Source: Gemmataceae bacterium (GTDB taxonomy: Bacteria; Planctomycetota; Planctomycetia; Gemmatales; Gemmataceae). Taken from it: a stretch of DNA of 33,375 nucleotides. The notes under the pieces are model-generated. The model ran no database searches and had not been told where the DNA came from. It worked only from the letters and a program-made list of their open reading frames with translations. The stretch covers positions 1 through 33,375 of the forward strand of contig JAIEQO010000635.1 in assembly GCA_019747655.1 (NCBI GenBank), written 5' to 3'. Made by a program: the position numbers and the translations under genes. Below are positions 24,263 to 32,691 of this stretch, one piece after another. The stretch's first letter is position 1; each line of letters starts with the position of its first letter.

Positions 24263-25834
24263 TTACAGCGTCGGGCCGATCCCCCACGGGGCGAACTCCT
24301 CCTCGCCCACGCCGTTGATCTCGCTCTTCGTCTTCTCCCCGCCGGCCACCCGCAACACCGTCTCGAAAATCTCCTGCCCGACCTCCTCGACCGGCACGCC
24401 GTCCAGAATCTTCCCGGCGTCGATGTCCATGTCGCCTTCCATGTGCCGGTACAGCGGGGTGTTCGTCGCCACCTTGATCGACGGGGCCGGTTTGCACCCG
24501 AACACGCTCCCCCGGCCGGTGGTGAACACGCACACGTTCGCCCCCCCGGCCACGATCCCCGTCATGCTCACCGGGTCGTACCCCGGGGTGTCCATCACCA
24601 CGAACCCCTTCGCCGTCACCGGCTCGGCGTACCGCACGACATCGACCATCGCCGTCGTCCCGGCCTTCGCAATCGCCCCCAGCGACTTCTCGTAAATCGT
24701 CGTCAACCCGCCCTCCTTGTTCCCGGGCGACGGGTTGTTGTTAATCTCGGCCCCGAAGACGCCCGCGTACCACTCCCACCACTTGATCCGCTCGACCAGT
24801 TTCTCGCCCACCGCCTTCGACACCGCCCGGCGGGTCAGGATGTGCTCGGCCCCGTAAATCTCCGGCGTCTCGCCCAGGATCGTCGTCCCGCCCTGCTGCA
24901 CCACCAAGTCGCTGGCCACCCCCAGGGCCGGGTTGGCCGTCACGCCGCTGTTCCCGTCCGACCCGCCGCAGTTGGTCCCCAGGATGATGTGCTTGGCCGA
25001 CACCGGCACCCGGCGGATGTCGTTCACCCGCGGCAGGACCTCGGCCACCGCCTTCACCCCGGCCTCGACCGTCTTGCCGATCCCGCCGCACTCCTGGATG
25101 TTCAGCACCACCGGGCCGCCCTTCGCCCCGCCCAACTGGATCACGTCCAGCTTCTCCCCCTCGATCAGGTGGTTCGCCTGGACGATCTCGCACCCCAGCC
25201 CCACCAGGATGTACGCGGCCACGTTCGCGTGCCGGGCGAACCCGGCCAGGGTGCGGTCGAGCTGCTTGTGGTCCGGGCCGTCGAACTGCATCGCGCACCC
25301 GCCCCGGTGCGTCACCGCCACCACCCCGTCCACGTTCGGGTACTGCTTCAGGACGCCCGACTCCCGCACCCGGTCGGCGATGTACTTGCTGGTGCTGGCC
25401 GAGCAGTTCACCGTGCTGATGACGGCCACGTAGTTCCGGGTCCCGTAGCGGAGGTGGTCCGGCCGGCCCGGGCCGCGGTCGAACCCCAGGAACGTCCGCT
25501 CCTCGGCCGGCGGGGGTAACGGGGCCGGGATCGCCGACGCATACGCGTAATCCCGCTCGAACGCCCCGACCTTGACGTTGTGGACGTGGACGTGCTCGCC
25601 GACCGCCACCGGCCGGGCCGCGAACCCGATCACCTGCCCGTACTTCGAGACCGGCTCCCCCTCACCGATCGGCCGGACGGCGAACTTGTGCCCCATCCGG
25701 ACGGCCGCCGGGACCCGGACGGCGTGGCCGTCGTGCCGCAACTCCGTCCCGGCCGGGATCGGCCGGCGGGCGACCGCCACGTTGTCCTGCGGGCGGAGGT
25801 GGACGGCGTAGTCCGGGAGCGGGGCGGCGGCCAT
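24263..25834 (-). CDS. UxaA-family dehydratase (altronate/galactarate dehydratase type)
   Basis: A 523-residue single-chain sugar-acid dehydratase. The N-terminal SAF-like domain (VHLRPQDNVAVARRPIPAGT, through about residue 95) is followed by a linker, then the catalytic part: YVAVISTVNCSASTSKYIAD, VVAVTHRGGCAMQF, YILVGLGCEIVQANHL, LNIQECGGIGKTVEAG, IILGTNCGGSDGNSGVTANP. The last block is the family signature, and the conserved Cys residues fit a metal- or iron-dependent lyase. Known members remove water from altronate (UxaA) or galactarate (GarD) in uronate and aldarate breakdown. No uronate isomerase, reductase or KDG kinase is adjacent, so the substrate is open. The ATG at 25834 has AAGGA eight bases upstream. 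Confidence 0.92.
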   Translation of the reverse strand: MAAAPLPDYAVHLRPQDNVAVARRPIPAGTELRHDGHAVRVPAAVRMGHKFAVRPIGEGEPVSKYGQVIGFAARPVAVGEHVHVHNVKVGAFERDYAYASAIPAPLPPPAEERTFLGFDRGPGRPDHLRYGTRNYVAVISTVNCSASTSKYIADRVRESGVLKQYPNVDGVVAVTHRGGCAMQFDGPDHKQLDRTLAGFARHANVAAYILVGLGCEIVQANHLIEGEKLDVIQLGGAKGGPVVLNIQECGGIGKTVEAGVKAVAEVLPRVNDIRRVPVSAKHIILGTNCGGSDGNSGVTANPALGVASDLVVQQGGTTILGETPEIYGAEHILTRRAVSKAVGEKLVERIKWWEWYAGVFGAEINNNPSPGNKEGGLTTIYEKSLGAIAKAGTTAMVDVVRYAEPVTAKGFVVMDTPGYDPVSMTGIVAGGANVCVFTTGRGSVFGCKPAPSIKVATNTPLYRHMEGDMDIDAGKILDGVPVEEVGQEIFETVLRVAGGEKTKSEINGVGEEEFAPWGIGPTL

Positions 25835-25972
25835 CGCGGGGTCCTTGCGGCGGAGCGGCGGGATACCCTCAACCTACCCGAAACCGGCCACCGGGAGCAG
25901 CCCGACCCGGCCGGGGGTGCGGGTTGTGCGGCTCGCCCCGGCGGGGCGGTCTGGGCCGGCCCGAATCGGCAG

Positions 25973-26000
25973 TTGCACCCGGGCCGGCCGGAAGTATGAT
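25973..26000 (+). promoter_or_regulatory. Candidate sigma-70-type promoter for the 63-residue membrane protein
   Basis: TTGCAC (25973-25978), a 16-base spacer and TATGAT (25995-26000) form the best consensus-like promoter in the window. It would give a leader of about 105 bases before the ATG at 26111. It is divergent from the dehydratase start at 25834. Confidence 0.5.
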
Positions 26001-26110
26001 GCGTCTAACTTCGGCGCCCGGCCGTGTCCGTGGCCGTGGTTTCCCCTATCGTAACGTGCTACATGACGCCGGCCGTGATAGGGTCCCTCGTGCCGCGGAA
26101 GGGTCGGTCG

Positions 26111-26302
26111 ATGGAAAAGTGGCTGATCTACGGGGCGCTCGGCGTCTCCGGCCTGCTGCTCCTGATCTTCCTGCTGGACATGTTCGTCGGCATCTTCGGC
26201 GGCGGGTCGCCGAACCCGTTCACCACCGTCGACGTGTTCGGCATCATCGCCGCGGGGGTCGTGGGCTACCTGGCGTACAACGCCTCGAAGGACTTGAAGT
26301 AA
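26111..26302 (+). CDS. 63-residue two-helix membrane protein
   Basis: It reads MEKWLIYGALGVSGLLLLIF and on to the end of the first helix (LLDMFVGIF), a Gly/Pro turn (GGGSPNPF) and a second helix (TVDVFGIIAAGVVGYLAY), ending NASKDLK. The ATG at 26111 has an AAGGG-like site ten bases upstream and is preferred over an in-frame start at 26024 that would add a non-conserved leader. I do not recognise the family. The length and pattern are those of short planctomycete membrane proteins without assigned function. Confidence 0.7.
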   Translation: MEKWLIYGALGVSGLLLLIFLLDMFVGIFGGGSPNPFTTVDVFGIIAAGVVGYLAYNASKDLK

Positions 26303-26655
26303 CTCCGGGGGAATGGCTCTGACCCCTACCCCCTCCCCCCCCCGCCGATCGCACCCCACCCCCTCTTCTGTCGCAACTCATTACAGACGACCGGCTTAAG
26401 CCCGGCTGGACCTACCCAATTTGCGGCACACCCGGCAACGGTGTGGTGTACAAATTCTTACAAAGTCGGTAGTTAGAACTCGCTCGTCCGTTGCCGTTGG
26501 CGGCAACGGACGACGCCTTCTCCCGATCCCCTCCTTCGACCGATCGCCGGCCCCGAGGCAGGCCACGCCCCTCGGGGGCATTCTGAACAAATTATCACAT
26601 ATTTTCCCCATAGGTCAACCCCGTTCGGCCGGTTTCTTCGACCGCCGCCCCGGGG
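26303..26655. other. Gene-free interval with hairpins
   Basis: Between two convergent genes. It contains a pyrimidine-rich stretch (26320-26345), a CACACC/GGTGTG hairpin near 26427-26445, a perfect 11-bp hairpin CGTCCGTTGCC-GTTGGC-GGCAACGGACG at 26485-26512, and a GCCCC-TCG-GGGGC hairpin near 26567-26579. The last is followed by an AT-rich run that could end transcription of the upstream plus-strand gene. Open frames here are short and show no motifs. Confidence 0.5.
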
Positions 26656-28200
26656 CTACCCGGCCCCGGCCAGCCCCAGCACCGCCTCGATCAGCCCGTC
26701 GGCGGTAAACGCCGTCGCCTCGGCGGCCACCGGGTAGCCCAGCTCCCGGACCACCCGCCCCGTCTCCGGGCTGATCGCCACCAGCTTCACCTCGCCGCGT
26801 TCCACCCGCCCGCGGATCGTCTCGTCGAACGCCCCGAGCAGCCCACGGGCGATGTTCGAGCTGCTCAGGGTGACGAACTCGACCTCCCCCCGGCGGAGGC
26901 GGTCCAGCACCGCGGCGTCCGGGTCGATCGCGTCGACTTGGTCGTAGGCCGTGACCTGCTCGACGCTGGCCACCTTCGCCAGCTCGTCCCGCAGCAGTTC
27001 GCGGCCGCGGTTGGCCCGGGCCAGCAGCACCCGGAACCCTGCGACGTGCGGTCGCAGGGCCTCGGCCAATCCCTCGGACGAGTACGCCGCGTCCGGCACC
27101 ACGTCGGCCCGCAGGCGGTACTCGCGGAGGGCGGCGGCCGTCTTCGGGCCGATCGCGGCGAACTTCACCCGCCCCAGGTCCCGCAGGTCGCGGCCGAGGG
27201 CGTCCAGCCGCCGCACCACGGCATGAACCCCGTTCGCGCTGGTGAAGACGAGCCAGTCCCACTTCCCCTCGCGGACCTCGCCGAGGGCCCGGTCGAGCGG
27301 CCCCCAGTCGGCCGGGTCGCGGACCTCGACCGTCGGCAGGCGGGAGACGACCGCTCCGAGGTGTTCGAGCTTCCGCACCATCTCGGCCGCCTGGTGGGCC
27401 GGCCGCGTCACCAGGACCCGGCGGCCGAACAGCGGCCGGGCCTCCCACCACGACCTCGGCGGCCGGTGGGCGACCGGCTCGCCCACGATGATGAGGCCGG
27501 GGGCTTCGAGCCCGGCCTGCCGGCGGGCCTCGTCGAGGTCGGCCAGCCGGGCCGAGACGGTCCGCTGGGCCCCGGTGCTGGCCCGCTCGACCACCGCGGC
27601 CGGGGTGTCCGGGCTCTTGCCGTGCTTGAGGAGTTCCGCAACCAGGACCGGCAGCCGGGCCACACCCATGTAGATGCACAGCGTCCCGGGGAACGCGGCC
27701 AGGGCCTTCCAATCCAGCGTGTTGCCGGTCTTGCCGGGCAGCTCGTGGCCGGTCACAAGGGCCACCGAGCTGGCGTAGTTCCGGTGGGTGAGGGGGACTT
27801 CGAGGTAGGCCCCGGCTGCGAGGGCGGCCGTCACCCCCGGGACGATCTCGTACCCCACCCCGGCCGCCCGCAGGGCCTCGGCCTCCTCCCCGCCGCGGCC
27901 GAAGATCAGCGGGTCGCCGCCCTTGAGCCGGACCACTGTTTTGCCGGCCTGCCCGGCGTCGATCAGGAGCCGGTGGATGTGCGGGTACTTGTCCGGGTGC
28001 TGGCCGGGGAGGTCGCGGACGCAGACCACCTCGGCGGCCGGGTTCACGCCGTCGAGCAGCCGGCGGGGGACGAGCTGGTCGTGGACGACGAGGTCGGCCC
28101 GGGCCAGCAGCTCGGCGGCCCGGACGGTGAGCAGGCCGGGGTTGCCGGGGCCGGCACCGACGAGGAAGACACGGGGTTCTTGGGGATCAGGCTGGGACAT
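26656..28200 (-). CDS. cobA-hemD: Fused uroporphyrinogen-III methyltransferase / uroporphyrinogen-III synthase
   Basis: A 514-residue bifunctional enzyme. Residues 1-245 are SUMT (EC 2.1.1.107): [60 protein letters not shown] and [12 protein letters not shown] are the SAM-dependent tetrapyrrole methylase motifs. Residues about 258-514 are HemD (EC 4.2.1.75): [63 protein letters not shown] and [19 protein letters not shown]. HemD closes hydroxymethylbilane to uroporphyrinogen III; SUMT methylates it to precorrin-2 for siroheme and cobalamin. It starts at 28200, downstream of TatC on the same strand with a 47-base inverted repeat between them. Confidence 0.96.
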   Translation of the reverse strand: MSQPDPQEPRVFLVGAGPGNPGLLTVRAAELLARADLVVHDQLVPRRLLDGVNPAAEVVCVRDLPGQHPDKYPHIHRLLIDAGQAGKTVVRLKGGDPLIFGRGGEEAEALRAAGVGYEIVPGVTAALAAGAYLEVPLTHRNYASSVALVTGHELPGKTGNTLDWKALAAFPGTLCIYMGVARLPVLVAELLKHGKSPDTPAAVVERASTGAQRTVSARLADLDEARRQAGLEAPGLIIVGEPVAHRPPRSWWEARPLFGRRVLVTRPAHQAAEMVRKLEHLGAVVSRLPTVEVRDPADWGPLDRALGEVREGKWDWLVFTSANGVHAVVRRLDALGRDLRDLGRVKFAAIGPKTAAALREYRLRADVVPDAAYSSEGLAEALRPHVAGFRVLLARANRGRELLRDELAKVASVEQVTAYDQVDAIDPDAAVLDRLRRGEVEFVTLSSSNIARGLLGAFDETIRGRVERGEVKLVAISPETGRVVRELGYPVAAEATAFTADGLIEAVLGLAGAG

Positions 28201-28209
28201 CGGAGAAGA

Positions 28210-28364
28210 GACCCCACCCCCTAACCCCCTCCCCCGCGGGGGGAGGGGGGACCGGAGTTCGGTGGCCGGTGTTGTTCCCCTCCCCCCACGGGGCGGGGCC
28301 GGGGCGTCGGTTCTTTGTCCGGTCCCCCCTCCCCCCGCGGGGGAGGGGGTTAGGGGGTGGGGTC
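28210..28364. repeat. Perfect 47-base inverted repeat between tatC and cobA-hemD
   Basis: The left arm 28210-28256 (starting GACCCCACCCCCTAACCCCC) is the exact reverse complement of 28318-28364, with about 60 bases between. Each arm also contains CTCCCCC-GCG-GGGGGAG. It begins five bases after the tatC stop and ends about ten before the cobA-hemD start, so any read-through transcript must contain it. Confidence 0.9.
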
Positions 28365-28369
28365 CTGTT

Positions 28370-29536
28370 TCAAACCGCGATCTCGTCCGCGGCCGTCGCC
28401 TCTTCGTCCTCGGGGACGCCGGGGAAGAAGTGGCAGAACAGGATGCCGACCAGGTACAGCCCGAACATCGGGACGAACAGGTACGACATCGTCACCACGT
28501 CCGGGGTGGGGGTGATGACGGCCGACAGGACGGCCAGGATCATGCAGGCGTACCGCCACTTCCGCAGGTAGTCGGACGCGGTGAACAGCCCGATCCGGTT
28601 CAGGAAGATCATCACCAGCGGCGTCTGGAACGAGATGCCGAAGACCAGCGGGAGGATCAGGGCCAGCCCGAACCACTCGTTCATCCGGATGTCCGGGTCG
28701 AACCCGAGGAACTCGTTGAACCGCAAGAGCGCCTTGACCGCCCCGGGGAGGACGAGGAACTGGCACAGGAGGACGCCGCCGAGGAACAGGATTACGCTCG
28801 GCCAGAACATGACGGAGACGTACCGCCGCTCGTGGGGGTACAGCCCGGCCCCGACGAACGCCCAGAACTGGTACAGGATCCACGGGCTGGCGAGGACGAA
28901 CCCGCACAGGGCCTGGACCTTGAAGTACACCACGAACCCCTCCTGGACGGACAGGGTGGCGATGTAGTTCTTCGTCCCCAGCAGGGTCTCGCCCTTGACG
29001 TTCAGGTAGTTGATGTAGGCCGGGTAGACCCGCAGCCGGGTCTCGACCTCGGCCGGGGCCCCGTCCCGCGGCGGGCCGAAGGCCGCGGCCAGGTCGGCCG
29101 GCCGGACCCACACCGGCATCTCCTCCGGGGCCCCGAGGAGCTTCCGCCGCTCGTCCTCGGTCAGGCTGGTCAGCGACCCGCCGTTGGCCTTCAGCTTGTC
29201 CTGGATGGCCAGCACCTCGGCCGGGTCGGCGTTGGTCAGCTTGGCCAGCTTCTCGGCCGACTCCTTCTCGTTCCGCCGGCTGATGAAGTCCCGGACCTGG
29301 GACTCGACCGGCTCGGTGATGACGGCCAGCATCGGCCGGCCGATGCCGATGCTCTTGTCCCCGACCGACTCCCCGACCGCGTCCAGGACGAACCCGATGA
29401 CCATGAAGAAGATCAGCCCGAGGATGGCCCGGATCATCCGGGCGCGGAGTTCCTCGATGTGGTCCCCGAACGACATCCGGGTGCTGTCGAAGATGTCGTC
29501 CGGGTAGTCATGGGTGCGGGTGCGGCCGAACAACAT
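28370..29536 (-). CDS. tatC: TatC, Sec-independent protein translocase, with large periplasmic insertion
   Basis: A 388-residue integral inner-membrane protein, far longer than the usual about 250. The cytoplasmic N-terminus has [14 protein letters not shown], the conserved TatC start (H-x-x-ELR-x-R). TM1 is about 36-54. Then about 140 residues lie outside before TM2 ([14 protein letters not shown]), including a charged segment ([20 protein letters not shown]) that normal TatC lacks. [20 protein letters not shown] and ERRYV are canonical and [11 protein letters not shown] is the TM5 region. It recognises twin-arginine signal peptides with TatB; no tatA or tatB lies in the window. The ATG at 29536 has AAGGG seven bases upstream. 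The first 20 residues ([20 protein letters not shown]) are an extra N-terminal extension. Confidence 0.95.
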   Translation of the reverse strand: MLFGRTRTHDYPDDIFDSTRMSFGDHIEELRARMIRAILGLIFFMVIGFVLDAVGESVGDKSIGIGRPMLAVITEPVESQVRDFISRRNEKESAEKLAKLTNADPAEVLAIQDKLKANGGSLTSLTEDERRKLLGAPEEMPVWVRPADLAAAFGPPRDGAPAEVETRLRVYPAYINYLNVKGETLLGTKNYIATLSVQEGFVVYFKVQALCGFVLASPWILYQFWAFVGAGLYPHERRYVSVMFWPSVILFLGGVLLCQFLVLPGAVKALLRFNEFLGFDPDIRMNEWFGLALILPLVFGISFQTPLVMIFLNRIGLFTASDYLRKWRYACMILAVLSAVITPTPDVVTMSYLFVPMFGLYLVGILFCHFFPGVPEDEEATAADEIAV

Positions 29537-29686
29537 GGCGGACCCTTGCGGCGGTGGGAGGCGGCTCCAACCACGAGGCGAGGGTGCCCGGCCGGTTGGC
29601 GGAACGGGTTGGACGGAAGGTCCGGGTTATGGTATCGGGCGGCCGCCCGGGGCTCAAGTTCGGGGCCGGCCGGTCGTGGACCGGTT

Positions 29687-29815
29687 CGGGTGGCCGGGGC
29701 AGAGTCCTCGATGCCCCGGCCCGGGTCGGTGGAGCGCGGGCCTCCGGCCCGCATGCGGCCGGGACGGCCGCGCTCCAAAGAACCGGGGCATCGAGGACTC
29801 CGCCCCGGCCACCCG
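29687..29815. repeat. Nested cloverleaf palindrome upstream of a lipoprotein gene
   Basis: The gene-free stretch 29537-29856 is largely filled by this element. A 33-base left arm at 29687-29719 (starting CGGGTGGCCGGGG) pairs with 29783-29815 with one mismatch. Inside, GGAGCG/CGCTCC (29731-29776) closes two hairpins, CGGGCC-TCC-GGCCCG and GCGGCC-GGGAC-GGCCGC. The first of these resembles the CCGGCCTCCGGGCCGG hairpin of the element at 2396-2496. Confidence 0.85.
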
Positions 29816-29856
29816 GCATGAGGCGGTGCCCCTTACCCCGGCTCGGAGGCCGGCCG

Positions 29857-30105
29857 ATGCGGCGGATGTCGTTCCTGGTGCTGCTGTTCGGGGCGGCCGG
29901 CTGCCTCCGGTACGAGGGGCCGGTCGAGACGTACCGGGAGAACCGGGTCCGCCCGCCGGTCGACGCCCGGGACGACAAGGGCAACCCGCTGTACTCGATC
30001 GAGGAGCAGGAGAAGCGGGCCCGGTCGCGGCTGACGCTGTTCGACGACGACCCGCGGATCACCCCGCCGACCGGCATCTCCCGCCCGGGCGGCATCGGGC
30101 GGTGA
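29857..30105 (+). CDS. Small probable lipoprotein
   Basis: An 82-residue protein with an N-terminal basic-hydrophobic segment ending in Cys (MRRMSFLVLLFGAAGC), consistent with a type II signal peptide although the lipobox AAG|C is not ideal. The mature part is hydrophilic (VETYRENRVRPPVDARDDKG, SIEEQEKRARSRLTLFDDD) and ends in Pro/Gly-rich sequence. GGAGG seven bases upstream of 29857 supports that ATG; a second in-frame ATG lies three codons on. The family is not recognised. Confidence 0.65.
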   Translation: MRRMSFLVLLFGAAGCLRYEGPVETYRENRVRPPVDARDDKGNPLYSIEEQEKRARSRLTLFDDDPRITPPTGISRPGGIGR

Positions 30106-30118
30106 TCCGTTTTGAAGA

Positions 30119-30230
30119 CATTCACCACAGAGTCACAGAGACCACAGAGCAGACTAAGACGATAGAGAATTTATTTAGATGTTCTCTGTCTTCGTTTGCT
30201 CGGTGTCCTCTGTGACTCTGTGGTGAATCT
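30119..30230. repeat. TTCACCACAGAGTCACAGAG-type palindrome
   Basis: The arm ATTCACCACAGAGTCACAGA (30120 onward, 21 bases) pairs exactly with 30209-30229, around an AT-rich centre with further weak pairing (AGAGAA/TTCTCT). It begins about 15 bases after the lipoprotein stop. Closely similar words are known as dispersed repeats in many unrelated bacteria. Confidence 0.85.
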
Positions 30231-30339
30231 TCTCCCACATCTCCCGAATCCCCTCCCAGTGCGGCTATTTTCGTTGCCCCCCGGCCGGCCGGGGTGGCAC
30301 AATAGCCGCTGCCGCACACCCTTCCGACGGAGGCACGTC

Positions 30340-31470
30340 ATGGGGCTCTGGGACCGGATCACCGGCGAGTTCATCGACATCATCCAGTGGACCGAGCCCT
30401 CCCAGAACGAGGTGCTGTCGTACCGGTTTACCCGGTACAAGAACGAGATCAAGAACGGTGCCAAGCTGATCGTCCGGGAGGGGCAGGCGGCGGCGTTCGT
30501 CAAGGAGGGGCAGCTCGCCGACGTGAAGGGGCCGGGGACGTACACCCTGGACACCAACAACATGCCCATCCTGTCCACCATCCTCGGGTGGAAGTACGGG
30601 TTCGAGTCGCCGTTCAAGGCCGAGGTGTACTTCATCTCGACGCGGCAGTGGACCGACCAGAAGTGGGGCACCCAGAACCCGGTGATGGTGCGTGATCCCG
30701 AGTTCGGCCCGGTCCGGCTGCGGGCGTTCGGGTCCTACGCCTTCAAGGTGACGGACCCCGGCACCTTCCTCCGCGAGCTGGTCGCCACCGACCCGTCGTT
30801 CGAGGCCTACGAGGTGACGAACCAGTTCCGCAACGCCATCGTGTCGCGGTTCGTCGATGTCGTCGGGTCGGCCAAGATTCCGATCCTCGACCTGGCCGGG
30901 AACTACGAGAAGATGAGCAAGCTGGCCCTGGACAAGATCGGGCCGGAGCTGGCCAAGATGGGGATCAGCCTGACCCAGTTCTTCGTCGAGAACATCTCGC
31001 TCCCGCCCGAGGTGGAGGCGGCCCTGGACAAGCGGAGCCAGATGGGGGTGTTGGGGAACCTGGACCAGTACGCCAAGTTCCAGACGGCCGAGGCGATCCG
31101 GGACGCGGCCCAGAACCCGGGCGGGTTCGCCGGGCTGGGGGCGGGCATCGGGGCCGGGGTGGCCGTCGGCGGGCAGATGGCCGGCACGATCGCCGGGGCG
31201 GCGTCGGCCCCGGGGCAGGTGGCGGCCGGTCACACGCAGGCCCCCGCGACCCCGCCGCCGATGCCGACCGCGGCGAGCTACCACGCGGCCATCGACGGGG
31301 CGGCCGCCGGGCCGTTCGACTCGACGGCGCTCGCCGCCCAGATGAAGGCCGGGAAGGTCGGCCGTAGCACGCTGGTGTGGAAGCCGGGGATGGCCAACTG
31401 GGTGGCGGCCGACACGGTCGAGGAGCTGCGGCCGCTGTTCGCGCATCTGCCGCCGCCGCTGCCGACGTGA
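30340..31470 (+). CDS. SPFH-domain protein (YdjI-like) with C-terminal GYF_2 domain
   Basis: A 376-residue soluble protein. MGLWDRITGEFIDIIQWTEP opens the SPFH/virion-core-like domain, followed by GAKLIVREGQAAAFVKEGQL, GPGTYTLDTNNMPILSTIL and GPVRLRAFGSYAFKVTDPG, through LTQFFVENISLPPEVEAALD. A Gly/Ala-rich linker (about 255-300) leads to a GYF_2-type domain at about 305-367 (YHAAIDGAAAGPFDSTALAA, STLVWKPGMANWVAAD), a small recognition fold. In Bacillus YdjI-type proteins attach to membranes through partner proteins and take part in the PspA-type envelope stress response; a similar role is inferred. The next gene, a zinc-ribbon membrane protein, supports this. The ATG at 30340 has GGAGG six bases upstream. 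Confidence 0.88.
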   Translation: MGLWDRITGEFIDIIQWTEPSQNEVLSYRFTRYKNEIKNGAKLIVREGQAAAFVKEGQLADVKGPGTYTLDTNNMPILSTILGWKYGFESPFKAEVYFISTRQWTDQKWGTQNPVMVRDPEFGPVRLRAFGSYAFKVTDPGTFLRELVATDPSFEAYEVTNQFRNAIVSRFVDVVGSAKIPILDLAGNYEKMSKLALDKIGPELAKMGISLTQFFVENISLPPEVEAALDKRSQMGVLGNLDQYAKFQTAEAIRDAAQNPGGFAGLGAGIGAGVAVGGQMAGTIAGAASAPGQVAAGHTQAPATPPPMPTAASYHAAIDGAAAGPFDSTALAAQMKAGKVGRSTLVWKPGMANWVAADTVEELRPLFAHLPPPLPT

Positions 31471-31479
31471 TCCCGTTCT

Positions 31480-31547
31480 GGGCGAACCGCGAGCGTGAGC
31501 GAGCGGGTGCGACCCCAAACCCGCTCGCTCACGCTCGCGGTTCGCCC
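31480..31547. repeat. Perfect 29-base inverted repeat with 10-base loop
   Basis: 31480-31508 (starting GGGCGAACCGCGAGCGTGAG) is the exact reverse complement of 31519-31547. It lies between the SPFH stop at 31470 and the next ATG at 31558 and would form a very stable RNA hairpin eleven bases before that start codon. Confidence 0.9.
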
Positions 31548-31557
31548 GGATGCTTCC

Positions 31558-32682
31558 ATGCCCGACGCGCCTCCTTCTGGTCGCCTGTTCCCGTGCCCGA
31601 ACTGCGGGGCGAAGGTCGAGTTCGACCCCGGCAGCCGGGCGCTCAAGTGCCCGTACTGCGGGCACTCGTCGGCCATCGCCCGGACCGCGGCGGCCGACCT
31701 CGCGGTCGAGGAGCGGGACTACGAGGAGTACCTGGCCCGCGAGGAGGACGGCGGCGGGGCGGTGATCGCCGGCCGGTCGTCCGAGACGCGGTGTACGGGC
31801 TGCGGGGCGATGGTGCTGCTCGAAGACAAGGTGGCCACCGAGGACTGCCCGTTCTGCGGGACGCACCTGGAGAACCAGCCGGAAGCCGCCCAGCGGATGA
31901 TCCCGCCGGAGTCGCTGGCCCCGTTCGCCCTCGACCTGCGGGCGGCCCGCGAATCCTTCAACAAGTGGCTTGTCAGCCTCTGGTTCGCCCCCACGGAACT
32001 GAAGACGGTCGCCAACCTCGGCCAACTGACCGGCGTGTACGTCCCGTACTGGACTTATGACGCCATGACCGAGACCCGCTACCGCGGCCAGCGGGGCGAC
32101 GACTACCAGGACACCGAGACGTACACCGACCGGGACGCCCAGGGGAACACCGTCACCCGGACCCGGACGGTGACGCGGACCCGCTGGTCGTCGGCGGCCG
32201 GTGAGGTCGAGCACTTCTTCGACGACGTGCTGGTGTGCGGGTCGAAGAGCGTCCCGGGGAAGCTGGTGGCGTGGCTGGAGCCGTGGGACCTGCGGAAGCT
32301 CGAAGGGTTCCGGCCGGAGTTCCTGAGCGGGTTCAAGACGGAGCGGTACGCGGTCGGCCTGGGCGAGGGGTTCGAGCGGTCGAAGGAGCTGATGGAGCCG
32401 ACCATCATCCGGCTGATCCAGGGGGACATCGGCGGCGACCACCAGCGGATCGACGCCAAGAAGACGCGGTATCTGGCCGTCACCTTCAAGCACCTGCTGC
32501 TGCCGGTGTGGGTCGCCCACTACCGGTATCACGACCGGCTGTTCCAGATTCTGATCAACGGCCGGACCGGGCGGCTGGCCGGGGAGCGGCCGTGGAGCGC
32601 CTGGAAGATCATCCGGCTGGTCCTACTGGTACTCGTGGTCGCCCTGGTGGTCGGGCTGGTGGTGTCGATGGCCCAACGTTGA
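31558..32682 (+). CDS. Zinc-ribbon membrane protein (YdjG-like partner of the SPFH protein)
   Basis: A 374-residue protein with two zinc-ribbon pairs: C13-x2-C16 with C31-x2-C34 (FPCPNCGAKV, KCPYCGHSS) and C79-x2-C82 with C97-x2-C100 (CTGCGAM, EDCPFCGTH). A middle domain follows with GVYVPYWTYDAMTETRYRGQ, repeated Thr/Arg-rich strands and LLLPVWVAHYRYHDRLFQIL. It ends in one membrane helix (IRLVLLVLVVALVVGLVVSM) near the C-terminus. Such proteins are often mislabelled as PriA-like helicases because of the ribbons; no helicase motif exists. In Bacillus the YdjG zinc-ribbon membrane protein recruits the SPFH protein YdjI. The ATG at 31558 lacks a ribosome-binding site; the frame also opens in the palindrome (GTG at 31495). 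Confidence 0.8.
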   Translation: MPDAPPSGRLFPCPNCGAKVEFDPGSRALKCPYCGHSSAIARTAAADLAVEERDYEEYLAREEDGGGAVIAGRSSETRCTGCGAMVLLEDKVATEDCPFCGTHLENQPEAAQRMIPPESLAPFALDLRAARESFNKWLVSLWFAPTELKTVANLGQLTGVYVPYWTYDAMTETRYRGQRGDDYQDTETYTDRDAQGNTVTRTRTVTRTRWSSAAGEVEHFFDDVLVCGSKSVPGKLVAWLEPWDLRKLEGFRPEFLSGFKTERYAVGLGEGFERSKELMEPTIIRLIQGDIGGDHQRIDAKKTRYLAVTFKHLLLPVWVAHYRYHDRLFQILINGRTGRLAGERPWSAWKIIRLVLLVLVVALVVGLVVSMAQR

Positions 32683-32691
32683 GGAGGCGGC

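Noticed and set aside
26396-26611. A 71-codon minus-strand frame with CRVCRK near its end
   Set aside because: No ribosome-binding site, the frame crosses the strong hairpin at 26485-26512 and composition is unlike a gene.
30295-30310. TGGCAC upstream of the SPFH gene as a sigma-54 promoter
   Set aside because: The TTGC half at the right spacing is missing (AATAGCCGC follows instead).
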